64,000 bases of DNA from Hyperoplus lanceolatus (GCA_026929865.2 CM049396.1:26639501-26703500), one strand, 5' to 3'. Numbered from the stretch's first letter, positions 36,993 through 50,158 are shown. Made by a program: numbers and translations. The notes: generated by a model not told the origin, from the letters alone.

Positions 36993-39411
36993 ATTTTGTG
37001 TGTCTTTGTAGTTGCTCTGTGTGTCTATGAAGCCTTGTTGTTCTGGGTCTCTGTGGTTGTTTTGCATTTCATGTGTACAGCATTTATCAGTCGTCTTTTT
37101 CTCCCTGCCAACAGTCGTTTGAATGACTTTCCAACAAGAAAAGTTCACAATCACTTCATAGAGAATTATTAATAGGCTACCATTTATACCACAATAGGCG
37201 ATGTATCATGATATATTGGACGAAACAAAGCAATTGTATGTAAAATCAGACGTTCACCCCCAGATTATCATTGTCAAGGTCTTGAAATCCCACTAACGGA
37301 AAGTGTTCAGTTTTACAAGTCACTAAAAAATTCAGGCAGTCTTTTTCTTTTTCGGTTTTTAATGGATGATTTCAAAGACGCCACATTCCAGCAAACTTCA
37401 CTTGAACTCCCTCTAAATGTGATTATCAACCTAAGAATCTCACAAAGCTCCCAAGTCGTTACAGTGTGTCTGACGTGTAGGAGGTTTGACAAAGTCGGTG
37501 TAGATCTCAGAGTGCCCATGGGGAGTAATCTGCCATATCTTAAACACAGAGGGAATAGTTGTTTTGATGGCGGGCATCACCGGAGAGGAAACGGTCCCAG
37601 TGATTCAGCCCACTCTGGTTTCTCAGTGTCTGCCCGCTCCCATAGGCATGGTCAGTGGTGGTATGTTCCATTTGATGGCCCAGAATAGCTGCGGTATTGT
37701 CACTTCTGGCAAGGATTCACAGTTTTGACAATATGCATCATTGTCCAATGTCACCTTCGGCACCATTTAACCTCTTTACACTCCAAATACAAATATGTAG
37801 ATCACATTCACACCTTTCATTACAGTAAACACAAGCACGCAAGCATGCATGCACGCACACACACCCGCACATGCACATGCACATACACTTTTACCACACA
37901 CTTCTCCTTTCCTACTGCAGAACAGGCACAGGCAGGTCTCCAGCATTATTTATGGGAGTTGATGGTTCTGAACTAATACTTGGTGAGACATGATCTGGAC
38001 CGGTGTCCTGGCAGAGAGACTTTTTTAACCCCATGCCGAGGTCAACATTAAGGAAATCATGCACTCAGATCCCAGATGGCACATTTGGATTGCTGGCTAC
38101 TGATTATGCAGCAGCCAGCTTGGAAGACCCAAGTGGTTCTGGATGAGCTGGATCCTCCTCTACATCAGTATTCTAGGCAATCCTCAAATGATGCTTTGGC
38201 AGTCAGTTAAAACATATAGTATCAGAGATCAACATTCCCTCAGGTTCATTTGTTATGCAAGAGGTGGCCTGCCAGTGTTGGTGGTCATTGTCATTCATCG
38301 TATGAAAGGAGCCACAGAACAGAGAGTGTTTTTAAAACTTCTCCCCAAGAGGAATTTGACTTGTTTCAATCCTGCCGGGAGCCCACACAAATGTTGCTGT
38401 TTAGTAATTCCCGTTGTATCAGAGGAACACAAGAATTGATTGGAATAAATAGAAGAGGAATTTGTCAGGGAGAAAGGAACCGCTTCTGGGTCAATACTTC
38501 ACATCGAAGTCAAAACGCTTCTTAACAAAATGCATAATGTTGTGTCTTGAAAATAAAATTAACAATTTTTGGTCTCCCATGAAAGCATCTTTCAAACATT
38601 TCTCAAACAACTCTGAATAGAACAAAATATATGCCACATTACTTTATTTCATTTTTCAATTGTTTTCCCTATTTTTGTCATGTTCTGGTGGCCATGTGGC
38701 TTTATGAATGGCAGTGTTGGTGGTCAGTCAATTCTGTTCACTGTTTTGGCCCTGACTGCTGTTTGTGGATTTGTGGATCATCAGCTTTTCAACACCATCA
38801 CATATTCTCAATAGAAAAGTCAGTCTGATCTATAGAACAAACAATTGTTAAAGAAAGTAGAATCCACCCTGTTTGACAGCACCCACCCCTATACACCTAG
38901 AGTTTCAGACCTTGCCTTTGGGTTCCCACTTCAAATATCCACCAGCCAAAACCAACAGATATAAACGCTCCTTCATACGCTCAGATATCTCACTGCTAAA
39001 GTCTGATGGTAAAAGGTAATATGAGCTCAACGCTAGGTAAATATTGGTGGCACTCAAACACACTAGTATTATGACGACTCCTCTGTTTCTTGCGTGTTCT
39101 TTGATATTGTGTGATGTTGTGCATCATTATTTTTTTTTCCTCTTTACTGCTGCACTAAAATGATTTGCCCCTCTGGGAACAAATAAAATTACTTGAGCTT
39201 GAATTTCTCACCCGCTAGTCAATATAGGTTGCCATGGAATTGTTATACAGATATCCATGAATTCCAATGAATCTGGTGATCTCTTGATTTCCTGACTTTC
39301 ATGACCCTCTAAGGATTGATTGTAATAACACTGTAGAGGCCTTATAGATAACTTTGGATTCCTTACCTGATGATCCACTTTTTATTTTTTTACTTTCATA
39401 CTCAACTGACA
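35271..39411. other. Unique sequence, no gene recognised
   Basis: Contains the TG microsatellite at 36919-36987 and an imperfect AC/GC-ACAC patch near 37840-37890. At about 39150-39205, CCCCTCTGGGAACAAATAAA followed by ACTTGAGCTTGAA resembles a LINE-type 3-prime end. Frames are short and without motifs. Confidence 0.4.
36919..36987. repeat. (GT)n microsatellite
   Basis: A pure GT run of about 69 bases. Confidence 0.97.
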
Positions 39412-39415
39412 TGAA

Positions 39416-40567
39416 AGCTCCCATATTGTGCAAATGCACTTTTCCGATGTTTTTGAACATAATTATGGGTCTACGGTGTGCCTACAAACTGCCAAAGTAT
39501 AAAAAAAGAAAGCTCTCACCTTTTCTCACTCTCCCCTTTTCTGAAACCCTCCACCTCTCCACCCAATATACTCCAGTCAGAATTCTCCCAGTTTCTGACA
39601 TCAAAAACTGGAAAGCCAGAAGCTTCCACTGTGCAGTCCACCCCCCCCTATTTCTTATTGGTCCACGGCCCCGAGATCCTCTCGAAAAATATTCCTTCAC
39701 CCCCATGTTGTTTGCTTGTTGCTAAGCGACAAGATGCCTGTAGTACGGCAAAACATGATGAATGTTGCATAATCCACTAATTTATCTTAACCACAGCAGC
39801 CTCGGTTTTAATAACACAACGGATAGGAGGCTACTTGTGCTTTTTTTCAAAAAATGAAACTGAAATAAATGTTTTTATTGGTATTTTTGCCTGACTGGTG
39901 TATAGCTATTAGCTTTGGGACAAGCATTCAGCTTTTGCTCATAAAAACATATTTCTATTCCCCACACCAGTCTGGAAATGCCTCGTTTTTAACAGGACAA
40001 AGGATTGGAAGGTATACTGAAGAAGTCTGACTTTGAAGATAATTTTTCACTGATTTTAGTGGTATTGTTAGCAGCTAGCTCCCGAGCTAGCTTCGCAGTA
40101 GCCACCATCTTTTGCAGCATTTTTATTGTGAACATGCCGTTTCCATCAGCGTGTGGCTGTCAGTGCATCTGTATGAACATAGTCTTTCATGTAGACAAGG
40201 ATAGGTCATGTCAAACTGTTCAAAGTGCGTTACTAGCACTAGACTTGGTTCTTCTCATGGGTAGGCTAAACCTAACTGTGCTAACAGGCTATACGTCCTC
40301 ATTGTTTACAAACAGACAGAGGGCGAGGCGTATCTGGTTTTGCTTCCGGACAGGGGGCGGGGGGAGCTCAAAGATTGTATATTTACGAGGGGAGCTGCAG
40401 CTCTTTTTAAAAAATAGGCCATTGTGAGATTAGCTGAACATCAGCATAGTACAATAAATTATCTGAAAGTTTTTTTCAGCAAACAATTGAAGAAAAACGT
40501 ATTATGGACCACTAAGACCATATAATATGGTGTATAATAGAACCGAAAAGTGTATAATATGGGAGCT
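39416..40567. mobile_element. TTAA-type nonautonomous element, family A, long copy (1152 bp)
   Basis: The left end AGCTCCCATATTGTGC and the right end ATAATATGGGAGCT are inverted repeats. TTAA follows the right end (40568-40571) and TGAA, a one-base change, precedes the left end (39412-39415). The copy is inverted relative to the element at 44964-45478 and shares both termini and about 170 bases next to its left end. It has about 600 bases of interior that the short copy lacks. The 123- and 140-codon frames inside lack transposase motifs. Confidence 0.85.
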
Positions 40568-40571
40568 TTAA

Positions 40572-42112
40572 TGGAAAGGAGAGATTGCTATGTGATGGGT
40601 AAAAATTAACGTTTTACAAATCTAACAAACAATATTATATTGTGCTTTAAAAAAATGATCATCCTGTAAGTGACATTAAGTCGTTTAATCCTTTGAGATT
40701 GGTAGGTCAGGCTACCATTTATTAGAAGCCGTATGGAGTAAGTTTATTATTGGCCAGAACACAATTGTACTTCTGTTGTAACGAGTGTAACCTCTAGAAC
40801 GCAATTGAATGGAAGCACCTGAATTATTGAGTAGAGAAACAGAATAAACTCAGCTTCTTTCATACAGGGAATGGTGGTTTGCCATTTGTCTATAATGTTT
40901 TTGTTACTGAAAGCATTGCCCTTATTTTGTCAATGTTATGACTGTTTGTGTAAGTGGTTTCCTCATTGTTGACTGCTCTAATGGCTCTTTAAATATCAAT
41001 GAAAGCAAAAATTTCAGCTTATTATTTAACCAAACATTGTTTACACATTACATATGTCTTTGTTGACATGGTTGCTCTTGTAAGGCTTGTACTGCATTGC
41101 CCCAGCCATTACCAGTTAGCACATTGACTGTCACTCTCACTTCGTATCTCTCTCTATATGTTTTATTCTATTGCCTACAATAGTTTAGTGCTTCCCTATG
41201 TCTAATCTTTCGTGTAGAAGCACAGCATGAGTCTGTGCCTGTCTTGCATCTGTCTCCCAGGATCAAATGGATGTAGTCAGTTACCATTAATATTTGAACC
41301 GGTTTACCAATAACACACAGCAGAAGGCTGTGCATCACGGTGACAAGAAGAAAGAAATATCAAAGACGAAGCCCCTAATGACAAAGGCAATGCATTTGAT
41401 TTTCAAAGGGATGCAGATATCAGCACTTTTCAATCGCTTGACCAGCTCTGGCCTCTCCCACTCTCTTATACCTTTCATCTCAAGAGCTCTGGCCCCAGGA
41501 AAGAAATGGTGGAAGGCTACTCAATATTCAAATGCATCCAGGCCTGACAAGTTCATTCTTTTATTCGGATTTGATATGAATATTGAAAACCCTGCTTGAT
41601 GAGCACCAAATACCGGTCTGAAGAATGCCTAATGGACCATCATCCATGCCTACATTGTAATCTTTCAGCCATCTGAGGAAGGATGAAGAAGCCTCTTCAT
41701 CCTCCCTCACAATTGATCACATGGATCATCTTTACAATTTTAATGAAGGTCTACTTTTTCCTTCTTTAAAGGTTTGCTTATGTAATAAAGAACTATTTTA
41801 GTTTAAACAATAAGTCTCCTTTTTTGTGGATTGTTTATTATACATTTAGTCGATAAAATGTCAGAATAGGGCCAATCATAGTTTTACCAGAGCTTGTTCT
41901 GTTTATAGTCCAAGCTGAAACTAGAACCTCTGTGGTCTTACAACATATTTTAACCAGTTTGTATCTCCTCCTGGCAGAATGCACAGTCCTGATTATTTGG
42001 AAATGGGAAAGCTGTCCATTGCAAATTAAGGTCAAGCTCCTATGTCGAGTTTCCAGAGATTTCACTTTCCATTCGTTACCTGTCTCTTATTACAAGGAGA
42101 AGCACCTGAGAC
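40572..42112. other. No recognised gene
   Basis: AT-rich unique-looking sequence with short frames only. Confidence 0.4.
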
Positions 42113-42115
42113 CTG

Positions 42116-43405
42116 GGGCCTATTTCAGGTAGCTGGTTTTACATACTCTGGGTTGACGAGCAACTCTGGGTTTTCGGTTTCAGAACAGTGGATCAGCGTT
42201 GGGTTAATCAACTCTGAGCGTGTTCACTCTGGGTGGAGCGTGTGCATAAAAGCCATCGTCAATGGATCGCTGAAAACATGATTCACCATGGAAACAGAAG
42301 AAACAAATGCTTGATCCTCCCACTTCTCCACTTCTCAAAAAAAAAAAAAAAAAAGAAAACTTCTCCGCTCCTCCCACTAGAGTAAGAAATATTAACTTAT
42401 GAACTTATGGAGAAGAATGAACGGGGATAGTCTCATAACTCTGATCTAATCACTTCGGCAATTCAGAAAAAAACAGTGCAAACGTTTTTTGTCAAGAGCA
42501 TCATTGCTTCCGTATGAGAAGCAAGTCTATTTTAAGAATTAAGTTACGCATATCAGCAGCAACAACATTATTAAGCTGCCGCTGCACAGCACTGCTGACA
42601 GTGTTTTATATTCGCTGTAGCCTATTATGTAGGCAAGCTATAATAGGCCTATACTGTGCAGTAAACAGACTGTCGCTTCTTTTAAATGGGGAGTGAAAGA
42701 TATTAACGTTTGACACATAAGGTGACAGTTTCCATTGTAGATCCTGATTGTTTTATTACCAGATCCCTTGTCCTCTAGTGATCACAGTTTAAATTATTAT
42801 ATTATTTCTATATTCATATTGGGCTATTTAACGAGGCTTGTCTGTGACTTTGGGATGACACAAGTGAACAGTAACGATCGCGTGCAGCCGCAGAATTACA
42901 TTTCAACCTGACATAAATAGCCTATGTTCAGTGGCACAGATGTTAAAAAACTACTGATGATGATAAAAATAAATAACGAGATACATACAATAGGTTTATT
43001 AATCTGACTGTAAAGCATGTTCACGATGTGTAAGGTGGACGCATATGAACGAACGAGGGCTGAGAACAAGGCTACTGATCAAATGATCGATCAAACGTAA
43101 AATCATCAGGAAATGATAAAAACATCCCGATGGAGATTTCTATGGAGTGATTTTGCTTTAAACTGTACAGGGTTGCGTTGTGACAGTGACTCTTTCTTCA
43201 GTCGGAGCTGCAGCGTAAAGTGAAAACAAACTCAGGGTAGGTCTAACCACCTATCCAGCAGGTTAGACCCACGGCGTATGTTGCCGCAGTAACTGACTCT
43301 CGGTTGCGCTGAACCTGCTTCTTGAAACGGAAAACCGAGAGTTTCCACTAACTCAGAGCGAACAAACTCTGGGTTGCCTCAAAACCAGCTACCTGAAATA
43401 GGCCC
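42116..43405. mobile_element. Harbinger-like nonautonomous element, 1290 bp
   Basis: The left end GGGCCTATTTCAGGTAGCTG is matched at the right by its inverse, CAGCTACCTGAAATAGGCCC; inverted similarity continues through GGTTTT. CTG flanks both sides (42113-42115 and 43406-43408), a 3-base duplication. Subterminal ACTCTGGGTT motifs recur on both sides. Fish Harbinger-type elements with GGGCCTGTTTCAG ends are familiar and make 3-base duplications, which supports the label; their usual target is TWA, so CTG is atypical. No transposase or Myb-like protein frame is visible. An A18 run lies at 42337-42354. Confidence 0.8.
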
Positions 43406-43408
43406 CTG

Positions 43409-44959
43409 ATCCATAGGTTCCTAAGGGAACTTTACCAGGCCTGGATTCCAGTTAACATCATTCTTAGTTACTCTGTTACCACTGCTTTTCAGGAGCTGAG
43501 CAGGGCCTAACCTTCACAGCTGAGTTTGCAATGTAGTGACATCTGTCAGTCAAGCAAACAAGCCTTAATAAAATGATGTCTTATGAAAAACTTGTTTAAG
43601 AAAAGATGTGAAATTATGTAAAGTGACACTTAATATTTGGTTACGTTATTGGAAATTAGTTCTCTGAGATTTTTTGCCTTTTCATTGAGAACTGCAGTGC
43701 TAAAACACATACCAAGTTAAATTTACAACACAAATTCAATAAGCAAATGGCTTTAAATGTGCATATTATTTCTGTAAATGCTTAAGGATCATCTGAAATG
43801 TGTGCTCCATAGTGACCCTGTATTGTGGCCACATAACCACTTTGCTTGTATCTAAATACGACCAGGAGGGGATGATGACGGAAGCATTAAAACACTGAGT
43901 ACTGAGCAGATTAGCTCCTTGCTTCATTAAGCTGACCTCATGCACACTGCCTGTTGCATTGCATTGTGGGATTGTTATTTTTAACAGGGAGCCAGAAGGA
44001 CATGAATTAATAAAGCAATGAGGAGGATTTCTCTTTTTTAATCTACTCCCAAATTCAACAAGTTCAACGCAGTACGGCTTTTCTTTCCAGAAGAACAGAG
44101 TTGTGAGCGAGGCGAGCAACAAGCAAAGCAACACAAGGTGGCAGCTGTTTGGTTTACCTGAATGAAGGGCCACCTGAGAGACAGAACTAGATGCTTATTT
44201 GATTTCAGCACATGTTGTTAATAAAGGCCTTATGCTCCTCTCTGCTGCTATGATTTCATTTGGACGCATAATGCTGAACATTAATATCAATACCTACACT
44301 ATTGATTTTTCCTCTCCGTCTGCTTTGAAAGAGGGGAGAATGTCAGAGCAGGGTAAAAAGAAGGGGGGATTCGATTACACTGAATTTAATTTAGGTGGTT
44401 TCATGTCGGCAATGGGCATAGATATCCTGAAATTCAAACTCGTCTGAAGTCCAGTTCAATATCCTTGCTTGACCCTCTATCCTGTGATTTTGTCTCATAG
44501 GCAGGAGATGCATTACTCGAAAGGGGAGGGAGGAAGCTCTGATCTCTCTCCCTCCTCTCTCTTTGCAGGCTTACCCGCAAAACCACACACAGGGTCTATG
44601 AAGGGTCAGTGTTGCAGCATATCCATAGAGAGGGAAAAAGGCCAAGAACAGGGGGGGGCGTTGAATGGAAATCCTATACCCAGAATTTCCCTTTGGGCCT
44701 AGCAAAGGGCATCTGTTTGTGCAAAGGTGGTTTGTGGTGATTGTTTTGGTATTCAACTGTCATCCTTTGCTGTTAAGGTCAGAGTTCCCTTGCTTGGTTT
44801 ACACTTGATTTTTAAAAAAAATAATAATATTAAAGCCTCTGGAAATCTGGTCTTAAATAGTCAAAATCAATATATGATATTAAAGTTGGCCGTGTGAATA
44901 AGCTTTTGCAAAGATCAGATTGAAAATAAATGTTCATAAAAATTAGAAAAGTTTTTCCT
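43409..44959. other. No recognised gene
   Basis: Includes a 135-codon minus-strand frame (43766-44173) beginning with a hydrophobic segment. It has no family motif, splice partners or promoter signals, and I treat it as chance. No repeats were identified. Confidence 0.35.
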
Positions 44960-44963
44960 TTAA

Positions 44964-45478
44964 AGCTCCCATATTATACACTTTTTGGTTCTATTATACA
45001 CCATATTATATGGTCTTAGTGGTCCCTAATACGTTTTTCTTTAATTGTTTGCTGAAAAAAACTTTCAGATAATTTATTGTACTATGCTGATGTTCAGCTA
45101 ATCTCACAATGACCTATTTTTTAAAAAGAGCTGCAGCTCCCCTCGTAAATATACAATCTTTGAGCTCCCCCCGCCCCCTGTCCGGAAGCGAAGCCAGATA
45201 CGCCTCACCCTCTGTCTGTCAGGGCCGTGGACCAATAAGAAATAGGGGTGTGGGCTGCACAGTGGAAGCTTCTGGCTTTCCAGTTTTTGAGGTCAGAAAC
45301 AAGGAGAATTCTGACTGGAGTATATTGGGGGGAGGGGTGAGGGTTTCAGAAAGGGGGAGAGTGAGAAAAGGAGAGATTGTTATTTTTTTTAAATATTTTG
45401 GCAGTCTCTAGGCACACCGTGGACCCATGGATATGTTAGAACACATTTAAAAAGTGAATTTAGCATAATATGTGACCT
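44964..45478. mobile_element. TTAA-type nonautonomous element, family A, short copy (515 bp)
   Basis: The left end AGCTCCCATATTATAC and the right end GCATAATATGTGACCT are imperfect inverted repeats flanked by TTAA on both sides (44960-44963 and 45479-45482). Compared with 39416-40567 it is inverted and lacks the middle of the long copy, so it is an internal-deletion derivative of the same family. Confidence 0.9.
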
Positions 45479-45482
45479 TTAA

Positions 45483-48027
45483 GCTTTTTTTCTGTCTAGA
45501 CCCTTTGACAGGACTGTGGCGTGGCTGTATCAAACGGTCTCCAAGTCAACAGTTATGGTCCTCATAGAATTATATACTGTAGTTAGAAGGATTTTGTGGG
45601 TTTGGGCTTTAAAAATTGCGTCTGGAAAGTAGTCCAGTCGTAAATGTAAAGTAATTGCGATTGATGTTGAGGGGCAAGCTGGCACCTCATTCATCAGAGA
45701 ACAAACTGAATCTCGATATATATTCCTCTGAATGTGCACTTTGGTAATTGGCTACAATCATAATTAATGGTTTCACTCAACAGAGAATATTAAAGAACAG
45801 ATGTTTACTTGACCTAAGTCAATAGTTGCAGAAACCTTCAATTATGGCCGCCCTACGGGGGACAAAGATGGAGCATTAATCTGGACCAATTGACAGTAGA
45901 TTGAATTGATTACCTTATTATAAGGAAGCTTGGTTATTATTGCCATAACTCACTGCCGATTAGCAATCTTTCGCGATGCGAAAAGAGACAGCGTAAACAC
46001 GATCAAGACCTAATCACATGACTAGACCATATTCATCTTGTATACTTGATTAGGTCAAATGTACAGAGAAAGGCAGACGGAGAAGCGAGTGGGTATCAAT
46101 TTCAAGATATGAAAATGATTTCCATAGACAGCCCTGGGTGGTGAGATGCTACTGTGCACCCACCTGATTGGATACCATTAATCATGACTAAACAGTCCAT
46201 TGTTGCAGTAGAGCATGCCTTCAACATATTTCATGTTTGCTTTGAAACCATAATCCAACTACAAACATACAAAAAGACACATAAACAGACGTGAGGATAC
46301 TCTGCTATCAAGACTGGTGAGATTTTCATTTGAACAGATTTAGCAGTAGCAGTGCGAGTTCAGACAGCTGACGTGGAGAGTTTTGCCTTGATTTTTCACT
46401 CCGCTTGCTGATTCGCTTGAATTGAGACGTACACCCCCTGTTCTCTGCCTGCATGACGAGGGCCAGCATCTGAACTTCCAGCCCTGTCAAGTGTGTGTGT
46501 GAGTGTGTTGGATGCATCCTTCTGACAGCTCTATCGCTTTACTTTGCACCCCCATCTCCCTCCCCAGCCCTCCATTTCACACCATAGAGGTCAGGGATTC
46601 AGTGTGTGTTTGTGTGTGTGTGTGTGTGGAGTAGAGGAGAGAAAAGGAGCTGAAGCGTGTAGAGGGAGAAGCTGTCTACCTTCTCAGCCCGTGGTGTTGT
46701 CAGGTCTGTGGTGTTAAAGAACTCCGACAGAATGTCCCCTACCTCACCTTGCTGCAAACAGGGGCTGATATCAGCTTTCATCCGTGGCACCAGAGTGTGA
46801 GAAGTGCGTGCACGTGTCCGCCGAAGAAAGAAAAGTTTGTTCTTCTCATAAAATGTTTTTATGTGTGTGCACCACAGCACATGTGTGTATGTGCCCTTGT
46901 CCCTGCTCGGTATTGCTTCACTCGCTTCAATATTTATCTCCTGTGTGGGAAAGACCGACTTGAGGACGACTTGAGGATTAATGCAATCCTCAAACAGAAT
47001 ACAACATGTCAGCCTTTCACACCAACTCTTCCCCCTGGTGACCTAGATGAGATGGTTTTCACGGCAAAGAGGGAATATATCGACCATGAACTGAATGGAG
47101 GACTGGTATCACATGCAGGCTTCTTTGAGTCCACCTAAACAGATTTCCCTCTCTGCACAGCATATACATTATAAGGCAGTTAGAGAAATAGCCTGCTTTC
47201 AATGATGTTTTTATTTTTTGATACTTCATTTATAACCTAAAGTTGAATTAGAAAAGCAAGACCCAAAGACAATCCCTGTACCCAGATGGTGTACAGCTTT
47301 AAAAAAGAAATAATTATGGTGAAAAAAGAGCAGTAATTTACTCCTCCTAATGTGTTAGTCAAATGTCATGAAACCTCTTTATTTTATTAGATTCAGTAAG
47401 CGGATTTTTAGCAAACTTCCTGTCAGTGACTGCAGTTAGCAGCAGGCCTGCCCAGACAAATGACTGGGCCCCTGATAAGGTCCAGTCATTGGGCCCCCTT
47501 CACTCATACTGAACTTGTATCAATGTGCATGATGCGCTTATTCCTACATAAACACATACCTGTACACAGGGCCGGTTCTAGCCAGTTAGATTAGGGTGGG
47601 CTACTGGAAATAATAGTGGGCAGAGACACCGACGAAGCGAGCGCGTGAGCGGAAATTTTGTGCTCTTGAAAGATCTCTGCACCTGCTTTTTGGCACATTA
47701 ACTCTAACATTTACTGTAATGTAAGCTTTTAGACACACCAATGCTGTAGGGGGGGTTACCATGATATCACTGCTACCAGAAGCTTTCCTCATCAGTATAA
47801 CAACCATCTGCTACCTTCGTTTAAAGGCTAAATATGTAATTTTCTGATTTTCTTAGAAAATAATAGATAACATGTACAGAATAATTTCAAAGACACCTCA
47901 AAACTTGATGAAATATCACAGTATCTCTGAATTGAAAATACAGTTCTGCTAGCAGAAATACTGATATTAAAGGAATACTTCCTCCATTTGGAACCTGCGT
48001 TCTATCATTATAAAATGGCTATTATAA
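45483..48027. other. Unique sequence with repeat fragments
   Basis: The interval 45840-46060 is non-repetitive, AT-rich and contains a small hairpin (TTTCGC-GAT-GCGAAA near 45969-45983); it is a candidate noncoding element. From about 47410 come fragments of mobile elements: a piece of the 26515-26856 family (47415-47434), a CAGGGCCGGTTCTAGCC hAT-like end near 47567, and TTAAAGG edges near 47820 and 47969 typical of TTAA elements. No gene is recognised; the 129-codon frame at 46749-47138 has no motifs. Confidence 0.45.
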
Positions 48028-48029
48028 TA

Positions 48030-48297
48030 CACTCAACAAAAATATAAACGCAACACTTTTGTTTTTGCTCCCATTTTTCATGAGATGGACTTAAAGATCT
48101 AAAATTCATTCCAGATACACAATATTACCATTTCTCTCAAACATTGTTCACAAAACTGTCTAAATGTGTGATAGTGAGCACTTCTGCTTTGCTGAGATAA
48201 TCCATCCCACATCACAGGTGTGCCATATCAAGATGCTGATCTGACATCATGATTAGTGCACAGGTGTGCCTTAGACTGTCCACAATAAAAGGCTGCA
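48030..48297 (+). mobile_element. Tc1/mariner-type nonautonomous element, truncated
   Basis: It begins after TA (48028-48029) with CACTCAACAAAAATATAAAC and continues with TTTTGCTCCCATTTTTCATG, AGATAATCCATCC and CAGGTGTGCC. This is a very widespread nonautonomous element of fish genomes with TA duplications. The right terminal repeat is missing; homology stops near CACAATAAAAGGC. Confidence 0.8.
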
Positions 48298-48838
48298 TTT
48301 GAAGACCGATTGCGTCATAGCGGCGCGCAAAGGCTGTCCCGTTTGCAAGGCTCCTCATATGCGGCCGATAAATGCAGCCTTCGTTTCACGGTTTTGAAGG
48401 CTGCATCAGATGGATCCTTCGCGGCCCAACATATCCCATGATTCATTGCGTTTTTTTCAGAGATGGCATAAAATAAAATAAGAAATAACAAAACAGCAAC
48501 GTGTTGCTCCATCTTCTTAACTTTTAACATCCTTTCTTTTTTTCTTGTGCTTTTTTTTTCTTTTTGTCTGGTAGGCAACTTCTTTTTCTTTTTTCCTCCG
48601 TTGACAAGGCTGTCTCCGTTGGCAGCAATCAGGGTTGCTAGGCAGCACAGGAGCGGCAAGTCGTCACGCAAGGTAACGGCTTGTTACGTAAACCGGAAAT
48701 GCTCGTAAACCGAGACCTGCGGAGACCGTCTCATTTAACAAGGCTCGTTGGCCTTAAAACCGGCTTTCATAGGCTATAGCCTTCATAGACCGCGAGACTG
48801 CGTCCTACCAAGTGCGTGGTCTCTGTAATGGGACATAG
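48298..48838. other. GC-richer sequence, probably repeat-derived
   Basis: Contains GCAGCCTTCGTTTCACGG-type motifs and a T/C-rich tract at 48530-48595. It looks like a decayed element, but no paired ends were found. The 118-codon minus-strand frame reading through the T/C tract is a Lys-rich artefact. Confidence 0.35.
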
Positions 48839-48846
48839 CTGCTATG

Positions 48847-49476
48847 CAGTGTTGCCAACTCTTCAGTAAGGAAAGTAGCTATTGGCTGTCCAAAAAGTCG
48901 CTAGAAGTCGCCAGATGACGTCATCACCTAATTTGCATATTTGTTGATGACGTCATCGCCTAATTTGCATACTTGTAGACAGGGGTTTTATACAGTAATA
49001 TTTGAATAGATGAGGTTCTAGTGTTATGAACGTGACAATCGCATAAACAACCAACGTGGTAATGTTAAGTCTAGCAGTAATCATACATGCTCATGGTTTA
49101 AAAAAGCACTGCAAAACATTTTGAATTGCACTACTCGTAGACTGTAGAAAAGGTGGGAAAAGCTGCTAACTGCTAATAGTGATGCTAACGGAACACGAGC
49201 GGAGAGGTGTATCTCCTGCTCTGACCGAAGCTGGGAGGGGCTGCTGCGCGAGGACCGGGCCGTCTGTCAGTGCTCTGTTACGGGGGACGGGCCGGGAGGC
49301 TCCCGCTGCTCGTTGAGAAGCGTTAAAAGTGATACTTGCTTCGGCGAAAAAGTCACCAATTACACCAGAAAAAAAAGCTAGATTTGTCGCTTGTCGCTGT
49401 TTTGAAAAAAAAAAGTCGCCAGGGGGGCTGAAAAGTCGCTAAATATAGCGACAAAATCGCTAAGTTGGCAACACTG
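48847..49476. mobile_element. hAT-type nonautonomous element, 630 bp
   Basis: The ends CAGTGTTGCCAACT and AGTTGGCAACACTG are perfect 14-base inverted repeats, flanked by CTGCTATG on both sides (48839-48846 and 49477-49484). Subterminal AAGTCGCTA/TAGCGAC motifs are repeated near both ends, which is characteristic of this fish hAT group. A tandem pair of GATGACGTCATCRCCTAATT motifs lies at about 48915-48968 and includes the CRE-type palindrome TGACGTCA. No protein is encoded. Confidence 0.95.
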
Positions 49477-49484
49477 CTGCTATG

Positions 49485-50150
49485 TTGGGCCCGAGGACTA
49501 CAGACTGCTATTTCCGCACATTTTTATGCCAACCAATAAGGAATGAGGGAGGCGGGACCTCCCTCACGAGATGTAAACAGAATGTCCGCCATGTTTCTTC
49601 CCCGCTAAGCGAGAAGCCGAAACACCGATCATGGCAGAAGGAAATGTTCCATTAGAAAAGCCTGAAGGGGATTTTTAATGTTTACTGCAGTGAACGAACA
49701 TTCGTGTACACCTGTATAAACCGGATTACAGCGAGGAAGAGAGGTGATAGTCGTCAGGAGGAAGAGGAGAACCTAGCTACACTAGCAGCTACTCCATGCT
49801 GTGGAAGAGGAGCCCCAGTGCCTAGTGTGTTCGCGGCGTTCACTGTTAGAAATTTCACTGTAGCTTTGCTCCACGTATTGAAAGACAGACCCCGGAGACA
49901 TATTTACGGTGGCCCTGAGCGGTCACAGCACGCAACATCAGAAAACACATGCAAGAAGACAAAACACCAGCAAATTAAGAAAACATCTTCATCAATTTGA
50001 CAACACATGCGCAGCATTTAGAAAACGCGCAGCAAAGACCACAACACAACTCATTAAAAAACCGCTGCAAATAGGCCACAACACAACGGAAATAGGCCAC
50101 AACACAACGGAAGTGTTTCCAGAGGACACTTAAAAGTGATGCACACGTCA
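49485..50150. other. Unassigned sequence with a CACAACACAA-rich repeat
   Basis: The first part (49500-49900) is GC-moderate. It has a well-placed ATG at 49631 opening only a 15-codon frame, and a 98-codon frame at 49704-50000 without motifs. From 49905 to 50130 the sequence is rich in CAACACA-type repeats with a direct repeat of ATAGGCCACAACACAACGGA near 50073 and 50091. This may be an old element; no function is assigned. Confidence 0.35.
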
Positions 50151-50158
50151 GGCTTGTT

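Noticed and set aside
43766-44173. 135-codon minus-strand frame with a signal-peptide-like start
   Set aside because: The hydrophobic start alone is weak evidence; no family motif, splice partner or polyadenylation context was seen.
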